Shown here piece by piece: positions 36,579 to 45,861 of a DNA stretch of 64,000 nucleotides. Origin of the DNA: Anabaena azotica FACHB-119 (GTDB taxonomy: Bacteria; Cyanobacteriota; Cyanobacteriia; Cyanobacteriales; Nostocaceae). The notes below the pieces were generated by a model. That model saw only the letters and a program-made list of their open reading frames with translations. It did not search any database and had not been told where the DNA came from. Where the stretch lies: contig NZ_JACJSG010000036.1 of NCBI RefSeq assembly GCF_014697625.1, forward strand, positions 23,864-87,863. The letters are read 5' to 3'. Position 1 is the first letter of the stretch; each line of letters begins with the position of its first letter. The position numbers and the translations under genes are program-made.

Positions 36579-37622
36579 ATGCACAATAAATTAACTAACG
36601 CCAATATTGAAAATTATCACATTCTATTAACTCCGAACGAAGTAAAAGCAAAGTTGCCATTAACCGCAGATGCTGAAAAAACTGTCTTGCAGTTCCGAGA
36701 TGAAATAGAAAAAATCTTAGATTTTCAAGATAGACGCAAGTTTATCGTAGTTGGGCCTTGTTCGATTCATGACCCTAATGCAGCGCTAGAATATGCCCAC
36801 AAGTTAAAAGCTCTAGCCGATCGCGTCCAAGATAAGCTACTGTTAATCATGCGGGTCTATTTTGAAAAACCCCGCACTACCGTAGGTTGGAAAGGTTTAA
36901 TTAATGATCCAGAAATGGATGATTCCTTCCTTGTAGAAAAGGGTTTACTGCTGGCTAGAGATTTACTGATCAAGCTGACTGAGTTAGGATTGCCCACAGC
37001 TACGGAAGCGTTAGATCCCATCGTACCACAATACATTGGTGAGTTGATTACTTGGGCAGCGATCGGCGCACGTACTACAGAATCGCAAACTCACCGGGAA
37101 ATGGCAAGCGGTCTTTCCATGCCTGTAGGTTTTAAAAATGGCACTGATGGTAATATTCAAGTGGCTTTAAATGCGTTACATTCTGCTAGAATGCCCCATA
37201 ATTTTTTAGGTATTAACCCTGAAGGACAAGTAAGTATATTTGAAACTAAAGGTAATGCCTATGGTCACGTAATTTTGCGGGGAGGTAATCAGCCTAATTT
37301 TGATGCGGAGAGTGTTAAGGAAGTAGAAAATAAATTAAAAGAGGCTAAGTTACATTCTAGAATTGTTATTGATTGTAGTCATGGTAATACTAATAAGAAT
37401 TACAAGTTGCAATCTGCTGTGTTAGAGAATATTGTCCAACAAATAGTTGATGGCAATACATCAATTGTGGGGATGATGTTAGAGTCAAATTTATCCGAGG
37501 GTAATCAGCCTATTAACTGTAAACGGGAAGAATTAAAATATGGTGTTTCTGTAACTGATCCCTGTATTGGTTGGGAGGAAACAGAAAGGATTATTTTGGC
37601 TGCTTATGACAAGCTGAGGTAA
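36579..37622 (+). CDS. aroG: 3-deoxy-7-phosphoheptulonate (DAHP) synthase, class I
   Basis: A 347-residue class I DAHP synthase, first enzyme of the shikimate pathway, condensing phosphoenolpyruvate and erythrose-4-phosphate. Key blocks: VVGPCSIHDPNAALEYA (PEP/metal site), IMRVYFEKPRTTVGWKGL, GARTTESQTHREMASGLS and DCSHGNTNKNY. ATG 36579 gives the expected N-terminus; the frame runs 26 codons further to a TTG without homology support. The symbol choice (aroF/G/H) indicates feedback type, which cannot be read here. Confidence 0.93.
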   Translation: MHNKLTNANIENYHILLTPNEVKAKLPLTADAEKTVLQFRDEIEKILDFQDRRKFIVVGPCSIHDPNAALEYAHKLKALADRVQDKLLLIMRVYFEKPRTTVGWKGLINDPEMDDSFLVEKGLLLARDLLIKLTELGLPTATEALDPIVPQYIGELITWAAIGARTTESQTHREMASGLSMPVGFKNGTDGNIQVALNALHSARMPHNFLGINPEGQVSIFETKGNAYGHVILRGGNQPNFDAESVKEVENKLKEAKLHSRIVIDCSHGNTNKNYKLQSAVLENIVQQIVDGNTSIVGMMLESNLSEGNQPINCKREELKYGVSVTDPCIGWEETERIILAAYDKLR

Positions 37623-37626
37623 TTAG

Positions 37627-37658
37627 TTTGTAGTAAGGACTAAAGTCCTTACTACAAA
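37627..37658. terminator. 15-bp palindrome between convergent genes
   Basis: TTTGTAGTAAGGACT and its exact complement separated by AA, placed between the convergent DAHP synthase and CphA2 genes. It lacks a strong T-run, but the position suggests bidirectional termination. Sequence relatives occur at 13687-13737. Confidence 0.6.
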
Positions 37659-37670
37659 CCTCGAATTGCT

Positions 37671-39605
37671 CTACAAAATCGTACCGATTTCTTTGAGATA
37701 AACTCTTGTGAATGGTTCCTCTGCGCCTAAAGTGTAATCTTCTATTAACCCTTTGCGCCGAATGGAAACACTGTTTTCTTTTTTAATCACGACGGTGGAA
37801 CCATCGATGACATCCCGCGCTAACATCATTTCTGTTTCAGTGGGATCTTCTAACACTACTAGATTACTGCCGTAATAAAACATCCCGTCTTCTGCGAGAA
37901 TATCTTGGGGATATTCTGCTATTAATAAATCGAGTTTGGGATTACGCAGCAAACTTTGGATGTTGCTATTGTAATCTTCGCGCAGGACTTTTTGCGATCG
38001 GTTGACGAAAACTCCATCACGACAAACTGCACCTATTGTCCATTCTGGATGTTGCAGGAGAATGTGGTCAATTGTGGTTTGCAGTTCCTGTACGGTTATT
38101 TTGTTAAAAGTGATAATCGGGATTCTGGCATCTACACCAGAGGCAAAAAAGGTTTCTAAAATGTGGGAAGGTACGTCAACACTATCACCTACAGCCGGGT
38201 TTAGGTGCATCATTACGCCTGGTGCGGCGTTGATTTCGATGATGGCAAAGTTACCCTCTTTCCAAGATTCGGCAAGGCTTTCGGTCATGACATCAATACC
38301 CAGACAAGTGAGGCGAAAATATTGGGCGATATCTTGCGCCAGGATGATATTGTCATCATGAATGGTGTGGGTGGCATTGATGCTCATCCCTCCGGCGGAA
38401 AGGTTCGCAACTTTCCGCAAGTGAACGGTTTCGCCTTTATCAAGGACTGTTTTTAATGACAGGCGCTGTTCTTCTAGATAGTGTTCCATCGCATCATCGA
38501 CGATGATTTTACTCATCGGTGATGTGGGAGTATCTAAACGCGCCGGTTTGCGGTTTTCTCGCTGAATTAATTCCCAAATGGTTGAGTCGCCATCACCTAT
38601 GACTGATGCGGGATGGCGTTCTGTGGCGGCGACAAATCGACCGTTAACACACAACAAACGAAAATCTTTGCCTTTGATGCTTTGTTCGACAATTATTCTT
38701 GTGGGTTCGTTGTCGGGAATGGCGGCTAATGCTCTATCGTAAGCTTTTTCTAGTTCATCTCCATCTTGTACGTCTGCGGTGACACCAATTCCTTTATGTC
38801 CCACTACTGGCTTGACTGCTACTGGATAACCAATGTCTCTGGCTACTTGTCTGGCTTCTTTTTCTGAGTAAACAATTTCACCTTGGGGGACGGGAAAACC
38901 CAAGGTGTTGAGAAATGCTTTGCAGTCGTCTTTACGGGTGGTAAAGTCAGAGTCAATATGGCTGTCGCAGTTGAAGGTTGTGGCTACACCCCGGATATGT
39001 TTTTTTCCCCAGCCGTATTGCATTAGCCCTTCATCCCACAGGTAGAATGTGGGTATACCTTTTTCGTAGGCTGTCCGTAATAAGGCGTAGACTGTGGGGC
39101 CGCCGTAAACAGATTGACGGAATCTATTTTGCAAGGTGACAAGCTGGTCATCCCAGAAAAATTCATCGTCTTGGGTGATGGCTTCAAACCAGTCCCAAAC
39201 TAGGTAGACTACTGATCTAATTGTGCGTTCGTGCAGTGCTTGCACGGCAATTCTTGAGTAGCGATGACCTACGGTCGGTCGGAGACCATCGCCACTTTTT
39301 ACACTCCAGCGATTCAGGTGTAAATTCATGTCTAATTTGCCCACTTCGGATACTGTTTGGGCAAATAAGTGAGCATAGGTTTCATGGTTTTGGTCGCGCA
39401 GATGGGGATAGCGATCGCCTACTTTCGTTACATAATCTCCAATAGGTAAAGGCTCTCTATCTGGCACTACCGCAAAATCAAATACTAGCGCCCCCGTATC
39501 CAAACTAGGGTTAGGCCCTGCATAATACCGATAGTTGAAGAGATCAAATACATCTGTCTTTCTGGCATTAATGCGGACTAATTCGGTGCTTGTTTCCTGA
39601 ACCAT
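37671..39605 (-). CDS. cphA2: Cyanophycin synthetase 2-like ATP-grasp ligase
   Basis: A 644-residue protein with a CphA N-terminal domain, an ATP-grasp domain (about 225-490; GYPVAVKPVVGHKGIGVT, DFRLLCVNGRFVAATERHPA, IIEINAAPGVMMHL) and a short Mur-ligase-like tail (TIGAVCRDGVFVNRSQ). The tail lacks the GxxGKT P-loop and most of the Mur domain, unlike CphA1 (about 900 residues). This is the layout of CphA2, reported to remake cyanophycin from beta-aspartyl-arginine dipeptides. A cyanophycinase gene lies 0.8 kb away, divergently. Another ATP-grasp function is less likely. Confidence 0.82.
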   Translation of the reverse strand: MVQETSTELVRINARKTDVFDLFNYRYYAGPNPSLDTGALVFDFAVVPDREPLPIGDYVTKVGDRYPHLRDQNHETYAHLFAQTVSEVGKLDMNLHLNRWSVKSGDGLRPTVGHRYSRIAVQALHERTIRSVVYLVWDWFEAITQDDEFFWDDQLVTLQNRFRQSVYGGPTVYALLRTAYEKGIPTFYLWDEGLMQYGWGKKHIRGVATTFNCDSHIDSDFTTRKDDCKAFLNTLGFPVPQGEIVYSEKEARQVARDIGYPVAVKPVVGHKGIGVTADVQDGDELEKAYDRALAAIPDNEPTRIIVEQSIKGKDFRLLCVNGRFVAATERHPASVIGDGDSTIWELIQRENRKPARLDTPTSPMSKIIVDDAMEHYLEEQRLSLKTVLDKGETVHLRKVANLSAGGMSINATHTIHDDNIILAQDIAQYFRLTCLGIDVMTESLAESWKEGNFAIIEINAAPGVMMHLNPAVGDSVDVPSHILETFFASGVDARIPIITFNKITVQELQTTIDHILLQHPEWTIGAVCRDGVFVNRSQKVLREDYNSNIQSLLRNPKLDLLIAEYPQDILAEDGMFYYGSNLVVLEDPTETEMMLARDVIDGSTVVIKKENSVSIRRKGLIEDYTLGAEEPFTRVYLKEIGTIL

Positions 39606-39905
39606 TGATGCTAAACCTCTGGCTAAACACCTCTAAATTTAACGTTTATTTCAACTAATGAACCTTAACCATCGAAGATTACTTAGATGATAATTTTGAC
39701 TGTAATTAATTTACAGTCTGACTGTTTGAAGTTAACTTTACTCATCAGCATTTTCAACTATCGTAAGGCATAATTACACTAGTATTTAGCTCAGTATCTT
39801 GTCCTGAGTCCTGTCAACCGTCAACAAAAATATAACCTTTGAAGGGTGTAAGGCTGGTCAAAAATTTATATAAAGAAAAGGATGGTTACGAGAGACAGTC
39901 AAGTT

Positions 39906-40109
39906 ATGAATAGCACACAAACTGACCTCAGAGACGAAATTAGACAACTTGCAGAAGAAGCTTTTCACATGAAACTGATTTCCGGTCACGGAGATGGCCC
40001 GGATATAGAAGAATACCAAATTGTTTATCAAGGTAAACCCAGACATCTGCCGTTAGAACAAGCAAGGTTTTTTTTGATGAACCTTCTCTACAGAAACCGC
40101 GTTGTCTAA
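39906..40109 (+). CDS. Small conserved hypothetical protein
   Basis: A 67-residue acidic/basic mixed protein from ATG 39906; an in-frame ATG at 39882 would add eight residues. Visible stretch: RQLAEEAFHMKLISGHGDGPDIEEYQIVYQGKPRH. It lies between the cphA2-like and cphB genes, upstream of cphB on the same strand (281 bp away). I do not recognise the family, and a link to cyanophycin metabolism is only positional. Confidence 0.55.
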   Translation: MNSTQTDLRDEIRQLAEEAFHMKLISGHGDGPDIEEYQIVYQGKPRHLPLEQARFFLMNLLYRNRVV

Positions 40110-40390
40110 ACAGGTTGAATTAAATTTTTACTTTCTGCTGACTTGAAAGCATTTTTGATGGAATTTAGGCAAATAAATATTCCAGTAATAGGTAATTAAT
40201 TGGCAAGATTACCTATTACGAATTAAATCTATATATGTATTAATTGGTAATTATTGACTATTTTATCAATATTTTTTACAAGAAAATTCAGCAATTCTCT
40301 ACCTAGCTTATCTATCGGATGGGCGATTTGATACCTATGAATGTCATGCTTTATTGATAATACATAAATGAATTTATTTTAGGAGTTATT
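40110..40390. other. Leader of cphB with a GTAATAGGTAAT inverted repeat
   Basis: AT-rich. GTAATAGGTAATTAATT...AGATTACCTATTACG at about 40184-40220 forms a hairpin of the GGTAAT type. AGGAG precedes the cphB ATG. No gene seen. Confidence 0.5.
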
Positions 40391-41239
40391 ATGGCTGCGG
40401 CTGAAAATAAACGGCAGTTGGTAATTATTGGTGGTGCAGAAGATAAAGAAGGTGATTCGCAGATATTACGGGAGTTTGTCCGACGGGCAGGTGGTACAAA
40501 AGCTAATATTATAATTATGACTGCGGCGACAGAGCTACCAAGAGAAGTAGGAGAAAATTATATTAGAGTTTTTGAACGCTTGGGTGCGGAAAGCGTGCGG
40601 ATAGTTGATACAGAAACTCGTGAAGATGCTGCTTCATCGACTGCATTGGAAGCAGTTAGTAAAGCAACAGGTATATTTTTTACAGGCGGAGATCAAGCCC
40701 GCATTACTAGTATTCTTAAAGGAACTGAACTGGACAAAGCAATTCACGAACGCGCTGCGGAAGGTATAGTTATTGGTGGTACTAGTGCCGGCGCGGCTGT
40801 TATGCCGGATAAAATGATTGTTGTTGGTGATTCAGAAACCAATCCTCGTTTAGAGATTGTAGAAATGGGGCCTGGGTTGGGTTTTCTTCCAGGCGTAGTT
40901 ATTGACCAACATTTTTCTGAACGCGGACGGTTGGGACGCTTAATTACAGCCTTAATTAGAGAACCTGTTGTCTTAGGATTTGGGATTGACGAGAATACAG
41001 CTATGGTTGTGACTGACAACCAAATTGAAATTATTGGGCAAGGTTCAGTCACAATTGTCGATGAATCAGAGTCCACATACAACAACATGGATGAAATTCT
41101 CAGAGATGAAGCCTTAGCAATTTGTGGCGCAAAACTGCACATTTTGCCACATGGTTTTAAATTTGACCTGAAAACCCGCAAGCCTATTTTAAATAATGGT
41201 GTTGCGGTGGATGCTGTACCTGTTGCTTCTGCTAGTTAA
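40391..41239 (+). CDS. cphB: Cyanophycinase
   Basis: A 282-residue serine-type exopeptidase (family S51) that cleaves cyanophycin to beta-Asp-Arg dipeptides. The nucleophile is in VIGGTSAGAAVM, with FFTGGDQARI and VIDQHFSERGRLGRL as other family blocks. AGGAG lies 6 bases before the ATG. The TAA stop is formed at the junction with a miniature element: the last A is the element's first base, and the flanking duplicate indicates the stop was TAG before insertion. No cphA1 follows. Confidence 0.95.
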   Translation: MAAAENKRQLVIIGGAEDKEGDSQILREFVRRAGGTKANIIIMTAATELPREVGENYIRVFERLGAESVRIVDTETREDAASSTALEAVSKATGIFFTGGDQARITSILKGTELDKAIHERAAEGIVIGGTSAGAAVMPDKMIVVGDSETNPRLEIVEMGPGLGFLPGVVIDQHFSERGRLGRLITALIREPVVLGFGIDENTAMVVTDNQIEIIGQGSVTIVDESESTYNNMDEILRDEALAICGAKLHILPHGFKFDLKTRKPILNNGVAVDAVPVASAS

Positions 41240-41558
41240 CGTGAGTTCGACCAGTGCGGTTTTGACCTCACCCCCAACCCCTCTCCTACAAGGAGAGGGG
41301 TGTAAGACGGTGATTTTTTCGTTTCTCCTCCCTCTCCTCGTAGGAGCTACAGTGTACACACAAGTCATATAAACTTGTCCCACGGCGTTTTGATCCCCCC
41401 TAACCCCCCTTAAAAAAGGGGGGAAGCTCTCAAAGTCCCCCTTATTAAGGGGGATAATGGGGGATCAAATGATCTGTTTGGCTCAACATAGAGATGTGTG
41501 TACACCGTAGCCTCGTAGGAGAGGGAGGTTGGGAGGGAGAGGTTCATCGAACTCACGT
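41239..41558. repeat. ACGTGAGTTCGA-ended element, copy 3, interrupted by another element
   Basis: Outer element with ends ACGTGAGTTCGA and TCGAACTCACGT and a TAGTTA flanking duplication (41233-41238 and 41559-41564). It is split in the loop of its second hairpin by the 164-bp element at 41347-41510. Confidence 0.88.
41347..41510. repeat. Nested 164-bp miniature element with CTACRGTGTACACAC ends
   Basis: Terminal inverted repeats CTACAGTGTACACAC and, at the other end, the complement of CTACGGTGTACACAC (14 of 15). Flanked by an 11-bp direct repeat CCTCGTAGGAG (41336-41346 and 41511-41521), absent as a duplicate in the intact copy at 16420. The interior has a CCCCCCTTAA...GGGGGG hairpin. Long duplication suggests mobilisation by an IS4-like transposase, inferred. 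Confidence 0.87.
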
Positions 41559-41684
41559 TAGTTAGTGCTGGGGACTGGCGACTGGGAAAGGTTATCAACT
41601 GTATTTAGGGGATAACTTTTCATTAATCAAAAGAAACTTTTTGTGTTGACGGTTAACTGTTAACCGTCAACCGTCAACACATTT

Positions 41685-42263
41685 CTAATTTACAACTTGA
41701 CTGCCGTGGCTGCGAGGATCGTCTTGACTACTGATAGGTGCAACTGGGGCGGAGACTTTAGAAACTTTTCCACTAGCTTGAGCATAGGGTAAAGCGGAAC
41801 CAGTTACTAAGGCTTCTAAGTTATTAGCCATAATTGTACGCGGTTGATCGCCGATCGCCTGAGCTAAACTTTCCCCTGCTTTGTTTAAAAATACAAAATG
41901 GGGAATACCATCCACCCGATATTTGAGCATTTCTGGCAACCACTTAGTATTATCCACGTTCAGCATGACAAAATTCACCTTGTCTGCATACTGTTCTTCC
42001 AATGCGGCGATATCTGGAACCATTTTTTGGCAGACAGTACACCAGTCAGCATAAAACTCTACCATTGAAGGCTTACCGTTGCTAATCGCCACTTCCAGAG
42101 GTGTGGAAGCTTGATTTAACTTTTCTAGGGAGACAGCAGTTGTTTCCGTCCGTAATCCTAAGAATAAAGCCACGCCGAGAGCGATCGCCACAATAGCAAT
42201 CAAAAAGTTTCTCAACCGCTTTCCCGCCGTAGTTTCTCGCTTACTAGGTGAATCTGTAGTCAT
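41685..42263 (-). CDS. txlA: Membrane-anchored thioredoxin-like protein (TxlA/HCF164 type)
   Basis: A 192-residue protein with one N-terminal membrane anchor (about 18-40) and a thioredoxin domain with active site ADWCTVCQKM (WCxxC). TxlA/HCF164 proteins pass reducing equivalents across the thylakoid membrane, supporting cytochrome b6f and redox homeostasis. The C-terminal tail is low-complexity. The upstream spacer (42264-42468) is filled with repeats. Confidence 0.88.
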   Translation of the reverse strand: MTTDSPSKRETTAGKRLRNFLIAIVAIALGVALFLGLRTETTAVSLEKLNQASTPLEVAISNGKPSMVEFYADWCTVCQKMVPDIAALEEQYADKVNFVMLNVDNTKWLPEMLKYRVDGIPHFVFLNKAGESLAQAIGDQPRTIMANNLEALVTGSALPYAQASGKVSKVSAPVAPISSQDDPRSHGSQVVN

Positions 42264-42309
42264 AACAAAATTTATTAAATCTTATTAAGTAATCTCATTT
42301 TTAGTGTAA

Positions 42310-42432
42310 CTGACTATTGACAGTTGTCAGTTGACAGGTGACAGGTGACAGGTGACAGGTGACTATTGACTATTGACTACTGACTATTGACTAATGACTA
42401 TTGACTATTGACTAATGACTATTGACTAATTA
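42310..42432. repeat. Heptamer arrays (CAGGTGA, TGACTAT)
   Basis: GACAGGT units followed by about ten TGACTATT/TGACTAA units, between divergent txlA and the NIL-ferredoxin gene. Both promoters must lie within or beside it. Confidence 0.85.
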
Positions 42433-42468
42433 CGCTACAACAGAGAAAGAAACAACTCTGCTAAATCT

Positions 42469-42873
42469 GTGAAAAAACGAGTTACTCTCACCTTCCCCAA
42501 ACGTGCTATACAAATGCCAGTGACTTATGTGCTGGCGAAGGATTTTAATGTGGCTGCAAATATTATCCGCGCTCAGGTTGCGCCTAATCAAATTGGCAAA
42601 CTGGTGGTGGAATTGTCGGGAGATATTGATCAGCTAGATGCGGCTATAGAATGGATGCGATCGCGCCATATTCATGTATCTCTTACTTTAGGGGAGATTG
42701 TGGTTGATGAAGATGTATGCGTTCACTGCGGTTTGTGTACTGGGGTTTGTCCGACAGAAGCGTTGACTTTACACCCAGATACCTATAAGTTAACCTTCAC
42801 GCGATCGCGTTGTATTGTCTGTGAGCAGTGTATACCTACCTGTCCTGTACAAGCAATCTCCACCAATCTTTAA
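42469..42873 (+). CDS. NIL-domain protein with two 4Fe-4S ferredoxin motifs
   Basis: A 134-residue protein. Residues about 1-72 are a NIL (ligand-binding, ACT-like) domain and the rest is a 2x[4Fe-4S] ferredoxin (CVHCGLCTGVCPTEA and CIVCEQCIPTCPVQA, both CX2CX2CX3CP). NIL domains occur in methionine-transport ATPases, so sulphur-compound sensing or homocysteine chemistry has been suggested for such fusions. Start is GTG. The stop overlaps the stop of the convergent gene in a TTAA. Confidence 0.9.
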   Translation: MKKRVTLTFPKRAIQMPVTYVLAKDFNVAANIIRAQVAPNQIGKLVVELSGDIDQLDAAIEWMRSRHIHVSLTLGEIVVDEDVCVHCGLCTGVCPTEALTLHPDTYKLTFTRSRCIVCEQCIPTCPVQAISTNL

Positions 42874-43937
42874 CTTAATTGGAACACATCGGCGATTACA
42901 CTATCATCACCCAGCAATCTCTCCTTTGCGGGAGAGTCATAAACAACCAATATTGAAGGTACACCGGAGATATCATCAAATAATGTTATCCCTTCAGCAT
43001 GGTCATTGCGATCGCCATAGGCAATTTCTTGGAATAACTTCGGTCTATTGAGAATATTTTCTTGTAAATTCACACCGTTTTCTAACCGATAAATTTGGAC
43101 TGGCCCATCTAAATCCATAGTTGGGCCAGCTAAAATCAACAAGTCTTTATCGACTACACACAAATCACGAATTCCCAACCCATTCAACCAAACAAAATAT
43201 TTTTTATACCCTTGTTTTTTTTCGCCAATCTTGCCTAATTTCATCAAACCAGAGCTAGAATCTTCTAACTCGATTTCTAAAATTATTGCCCAACCACGCA
43301 ACACAGGCCCGCGCAAACCCAGAAAAACCTTATTTTCATAAACCGCCAAACCTTCAACGTCAAAGCCGTTATCTTTCCCTGGAATCGCAGCTTCCACAAA
43401 AAAACCTAAATGCGGATCATCAGCCAAAGCCGACATCAAAATATTTCCTTGCTTTGTTAACTCTAATTTTGCTGCAATTAACTGCTGATTGGGATTGTTT
43501 GGATGAGGACAAGATTTATACAATTGCCCATTGACAAGGGGAATCCTGCCCAAAACGTAGCGGTTTCCTTCTGAGGCAACTTTTGCTAATCGAGAAATAT
43601 TTTCCTCATCAGTTTTGTCTGATTTAACATTTTTACGTTTGTAGCTATGAGAACCAACAAACCACAAGTAATTATCAGCATAGGCTAATCCTTCAATATC
43701 AATCTCTTCATCTTCTGGTGCTGGTAAATCGATAAATTCTGCTACCCTAAATTGTTGGTGGTTCGTAAATTTACCGCTATCAGCCAAAGATAAACGCTCA
43801 ATTGTGGTAGTTTCATCTGAACCCAACCATAAATGCTGATTTTGAGTCAGTAATACAGCCGAAATATCTTCTCTATGCTTCTGAAAACTATTAGTAAATG
43901 TCAGCGTCACTTTCTGAAGTTGCTGTAAGTCTACCAT
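42870..43937 (-). CDS. DUF3616-family protein
   Basis: A 355-residue soluble protein resembling DUF3616, probably a beta-propeller-like fold. Recurrent blocks are DIEGLAYADNYLWFVGSHS (about 79-97), DVEGLAVYENKVFLGLRGP and HAEGITLF. No signal peptide. Function unknown. It converges with the NIL-ferredoxin gene, their stops overlapping by three bases. Confidence 0.78.
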   Translation of the reverse strand: MVDLQQLQKVTLTFTNSFQKHREDISAVLLTQNQHLWLGSDETTTIERLSLADSGKFTNHQQFRVAEFIDLPAPEDEEIDIEGLAYADNYLWFVGSHSYKRKNVKSDKTDEENISRLAKVASEGNRYVLGRIPLVNGQLYKSCPHPNNPNQQLIAAKLELTKQGNILMSALADDPHLGFFVEAAIPGKDNGFDVEGLAVYENKVFLGLRGPVLRGWAIILEIELEDSSSGLMKLGKIGEKKQGYKKYFVWLNGLGIRDLCVVDKDLLILAGPTMDLDGPVQIYRLENGVNLQENILNRPKLFQEIAYGDRNDHAEGITLFDDISGVPSILVVYDSPAKERLLGDDSVIADVFQLS

Positions 43938-44284
43938 CTCATCGAACCTCTGAGGTTAGGGATATAACTTTTCATGGTATCTGGAAAACCTCTCTCCAAA
44001 CCTCTATCTTAAAAAGAGACTGGCTTTAATTTCTGCAAAAATATCTTTATTTGTAGTATCCGTAGTATGAGTAATGCCCACTGTATCATGATTTTGATGA
44101 GTAATACTCACCCTAAGTATATTTTACAAACCACGTATTAATTCTATATCTAGAATTGAGCTTAATTATACTTACAAAGAAGGATTTACTCGAAAAAAAC
44201 ATATCAAAAGATAGATAGCAAATTTTCACTAATCCTATTATTTGCTATCATTCAATAACCTGCTTAAATAAATAATTACTATCA
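43938..44284. other. Intergenic region with a decayed CTTTTCACG-type element
   Basis: 43970-44030 (CTTTTCATGGTATCTGGAAA, then CCTCTCTCCAAACCTCT) matches one end of the CTGACTTTTCACG family without its other end. The remainder contains GAGTAATGCCCACTG/GAGTAATACTCACCC repeats and the AT-rich leader of the CHAD gene. Confidence 0.55.
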
Positions 44285-45256
44285 ATGATGAAAGTAGCTA
44301 CAGAAACCAAAGTAGAAACGCTTGGAGATTATGCTTACGAAGCTATTCAAAAACACTTTAAGAAAACCCTAAAGTGGGAAAAAGCTGTTAAGAAAGATGA
44401 AGACCCAGAAGCATTACACCAGATGCGAGTAGGGATGCGTCGGTTACGTACAGCTATTAGCAGATTTGGTATAGCCTTAAATTTGTCGAAACCAGCCAAT
44501 GATAAAAATATTGGTAAAATTGCCCGTCGTCTTGGTAATCTACGAGACTTAGATGTTTTAAAAGAAACTTTAGAAACCACTTATCAGCCAAATTTACCCC
44601 AAAAAGAACAAAAAACCCTACAAAAAGCCTTTGATGCTTTAAGTAAACAAAGAGAAAGCGCTTTAGAGAAAACCCTAGAAACCTTGAAAGATGAATCTTA
44701 TAAGTCTTTAAAACAGACATTAGAAGACTGGTTAGAAAAACCTAGTTATCAACCATTAGCATCTTTACCAATTAAGCAAGTATTACCAGATTTGTTATTA
44801 CCAGAAGTCAGCACTTTCTTACTGCATCCTGGGTTATTAGTAGGAACTCATGTTGTAGAATCTGAGGTAAAAATTCGCACTGACTGGAAAGCCGATAAAG
44901 TAGAAGAACAATTAACAACAAAAGGCGAGACTATTCACAGTTTGCGAAAACAAGCCAAGCGTGTGCGCTACCAAATGGAATTATTTACTGAGTTATATAG
45001 TGAAGCTTACGCGGCATATATTACAGAAGTCAAAAGTATCCAAGACATTCTAGGTAATATTCAAGACAGCATGGTTATGGGTGAGTGGCTGGTAGAGGTC
45101 TTTAAGTCAGAACTGAATGATGAATTACCAACTCTGGCTAAATTAGTCGCAGAAAATCGCTTTCATTGGTGGCAACAATGGCAACCTTTACAAGAAAAAT
45201 ACCTAACAGCCGAAAATAGGCATAACTTTCATATGACAATATTACAACCTGTTTAG
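44285..45256 (+). CDS. CHAD-domain protein
   Basis: A 323-residue all-helical CHAD protein. Signature: ALHQMRVGMRRLRTAISRF (conserved His and Arg) near 45-65, and HSLRKQAKRVRYQMELF further on. CHAD domains bind polyphosphate through basic surface residues and often accompany CYTH triphosphatases; none is nearby. Cytoplasmic. Start may be at codon 1 or 2 (both ATG). Confidence 0.9.
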   Translation: MMKVATETKVETLGDYAYEAIQKHFKKTLKWEKAVKKDEDPEALHQMRVGMRRLRTAISRFGIALNLSKPANDKNIGKIARRLGNLRDLDVLKETLETTYQPNLPQKEQKTLQKAFDALSKQRESALEKTLETLKDESYKSLKQTLEDWLEKPSYQPLASLPIKQVLPDLLLPEVSTFLLHPGLLVGTHVVESEVKIRTDWKADKVEEQLTTKGETIHSLRKQAKRVRYQMELFTELYSEAYAAYITEVKSIQDILGNIQDSMVMGEWLVEVFKSELNDELPTLAKLVAENRFHWWQQWQPLQEKYLTAENRHNFHMTILQPV

Positions 45257-45498
45257 TCAGTTGTCAGTTGTCAATGCTATCTCCATCATCCAACCCTGGG
45301 GTACAAGAGTCATAATCAAACTAAATGTAAGGTGCGTCAGCACCAATAATTTCCTACACATTCAAGGATTTTCCACATCTGACGCACCCTACCCCAAGTG
45401 CCATATCAAAATCGGCAAATTAACAATCAAATACATGGAAAAGTTACTAGTCATTAGTTAATTAACCAATGACTAATGACTAATGACTAATGACTAAA
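45257..45498. repeat. Repeat-filled spacer: TAGGTGCGTCAG element and TGACTAA heptamers
   Basis: Contains TAAGGTGCGTCAG...CTGACGCACCCTAC at 45327-45392 (relative of 25074-25139) and TGACTAA heptamers at about 45466-45497, ending next to the stop of the following minus-strand gene. No gene seen. Confidence 0.75.
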
Positions 45499-45861
45499 TT
45501 ATTCTTCCTCTGGTATGATTTGATTAATGCTGATAACCCAAGGGATGCCTTGGTTAACTGGCGAACTAATACTAATTTTTGCTTGGTTAGCAAAGCGCTT
45601 CAACTTATTAGCTAAGTAAGGAACTACCATCATGATATTTTGGTAGCTTTCGATATCATGACAGACCATAATTAGCATGAGAATGCCGCCATTTACTTTA
45701 AAATACCAATGGCAACTGGATAGTAAAATCCGTACCGTTTGCTTACAAGCTAAATAAAAGCTTTTCTTCGTCGTCTCTTCTAATTGACTAAGTAATATTT
45801 CACTAATTAGCGTTGTTTTATGAGTAGGAAAATCATCGGGGGAGAGATATGGTTGTTTCAT
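45499..45861 (-). CDS. Hypothetical protein
   Basis: A 120-residue protein I do not recognise. It has a central YFKVNGGILMLIMVCHDIESYQ stretch in two parts, three cysteines, and an acidic end (PEEE). No signal peptide or clear membrane span. The stop is next to a heptamer array. The long frame in a single-gene setting and the good codon pattern suggest it is real. Confidence 0.5.
   Translation of the reverse strand: MKQPYLSPDDFPTHKTTLISEILLSQLEETTKKSFYLACKQTVRILLSSCHWYFKVNGGILMLIMVCHDIESYQNIMMVVPYLANKLKRFANQAKISISSPVNQGIPWVISINQIIPEEE

Noticed and set aside
42866..42876. Overlap of stop codons of the NIL-ferredoxin and DUF3616 genes
   Set aside because: A TTAA shared by convergent stops is common and has no evident special meaning.
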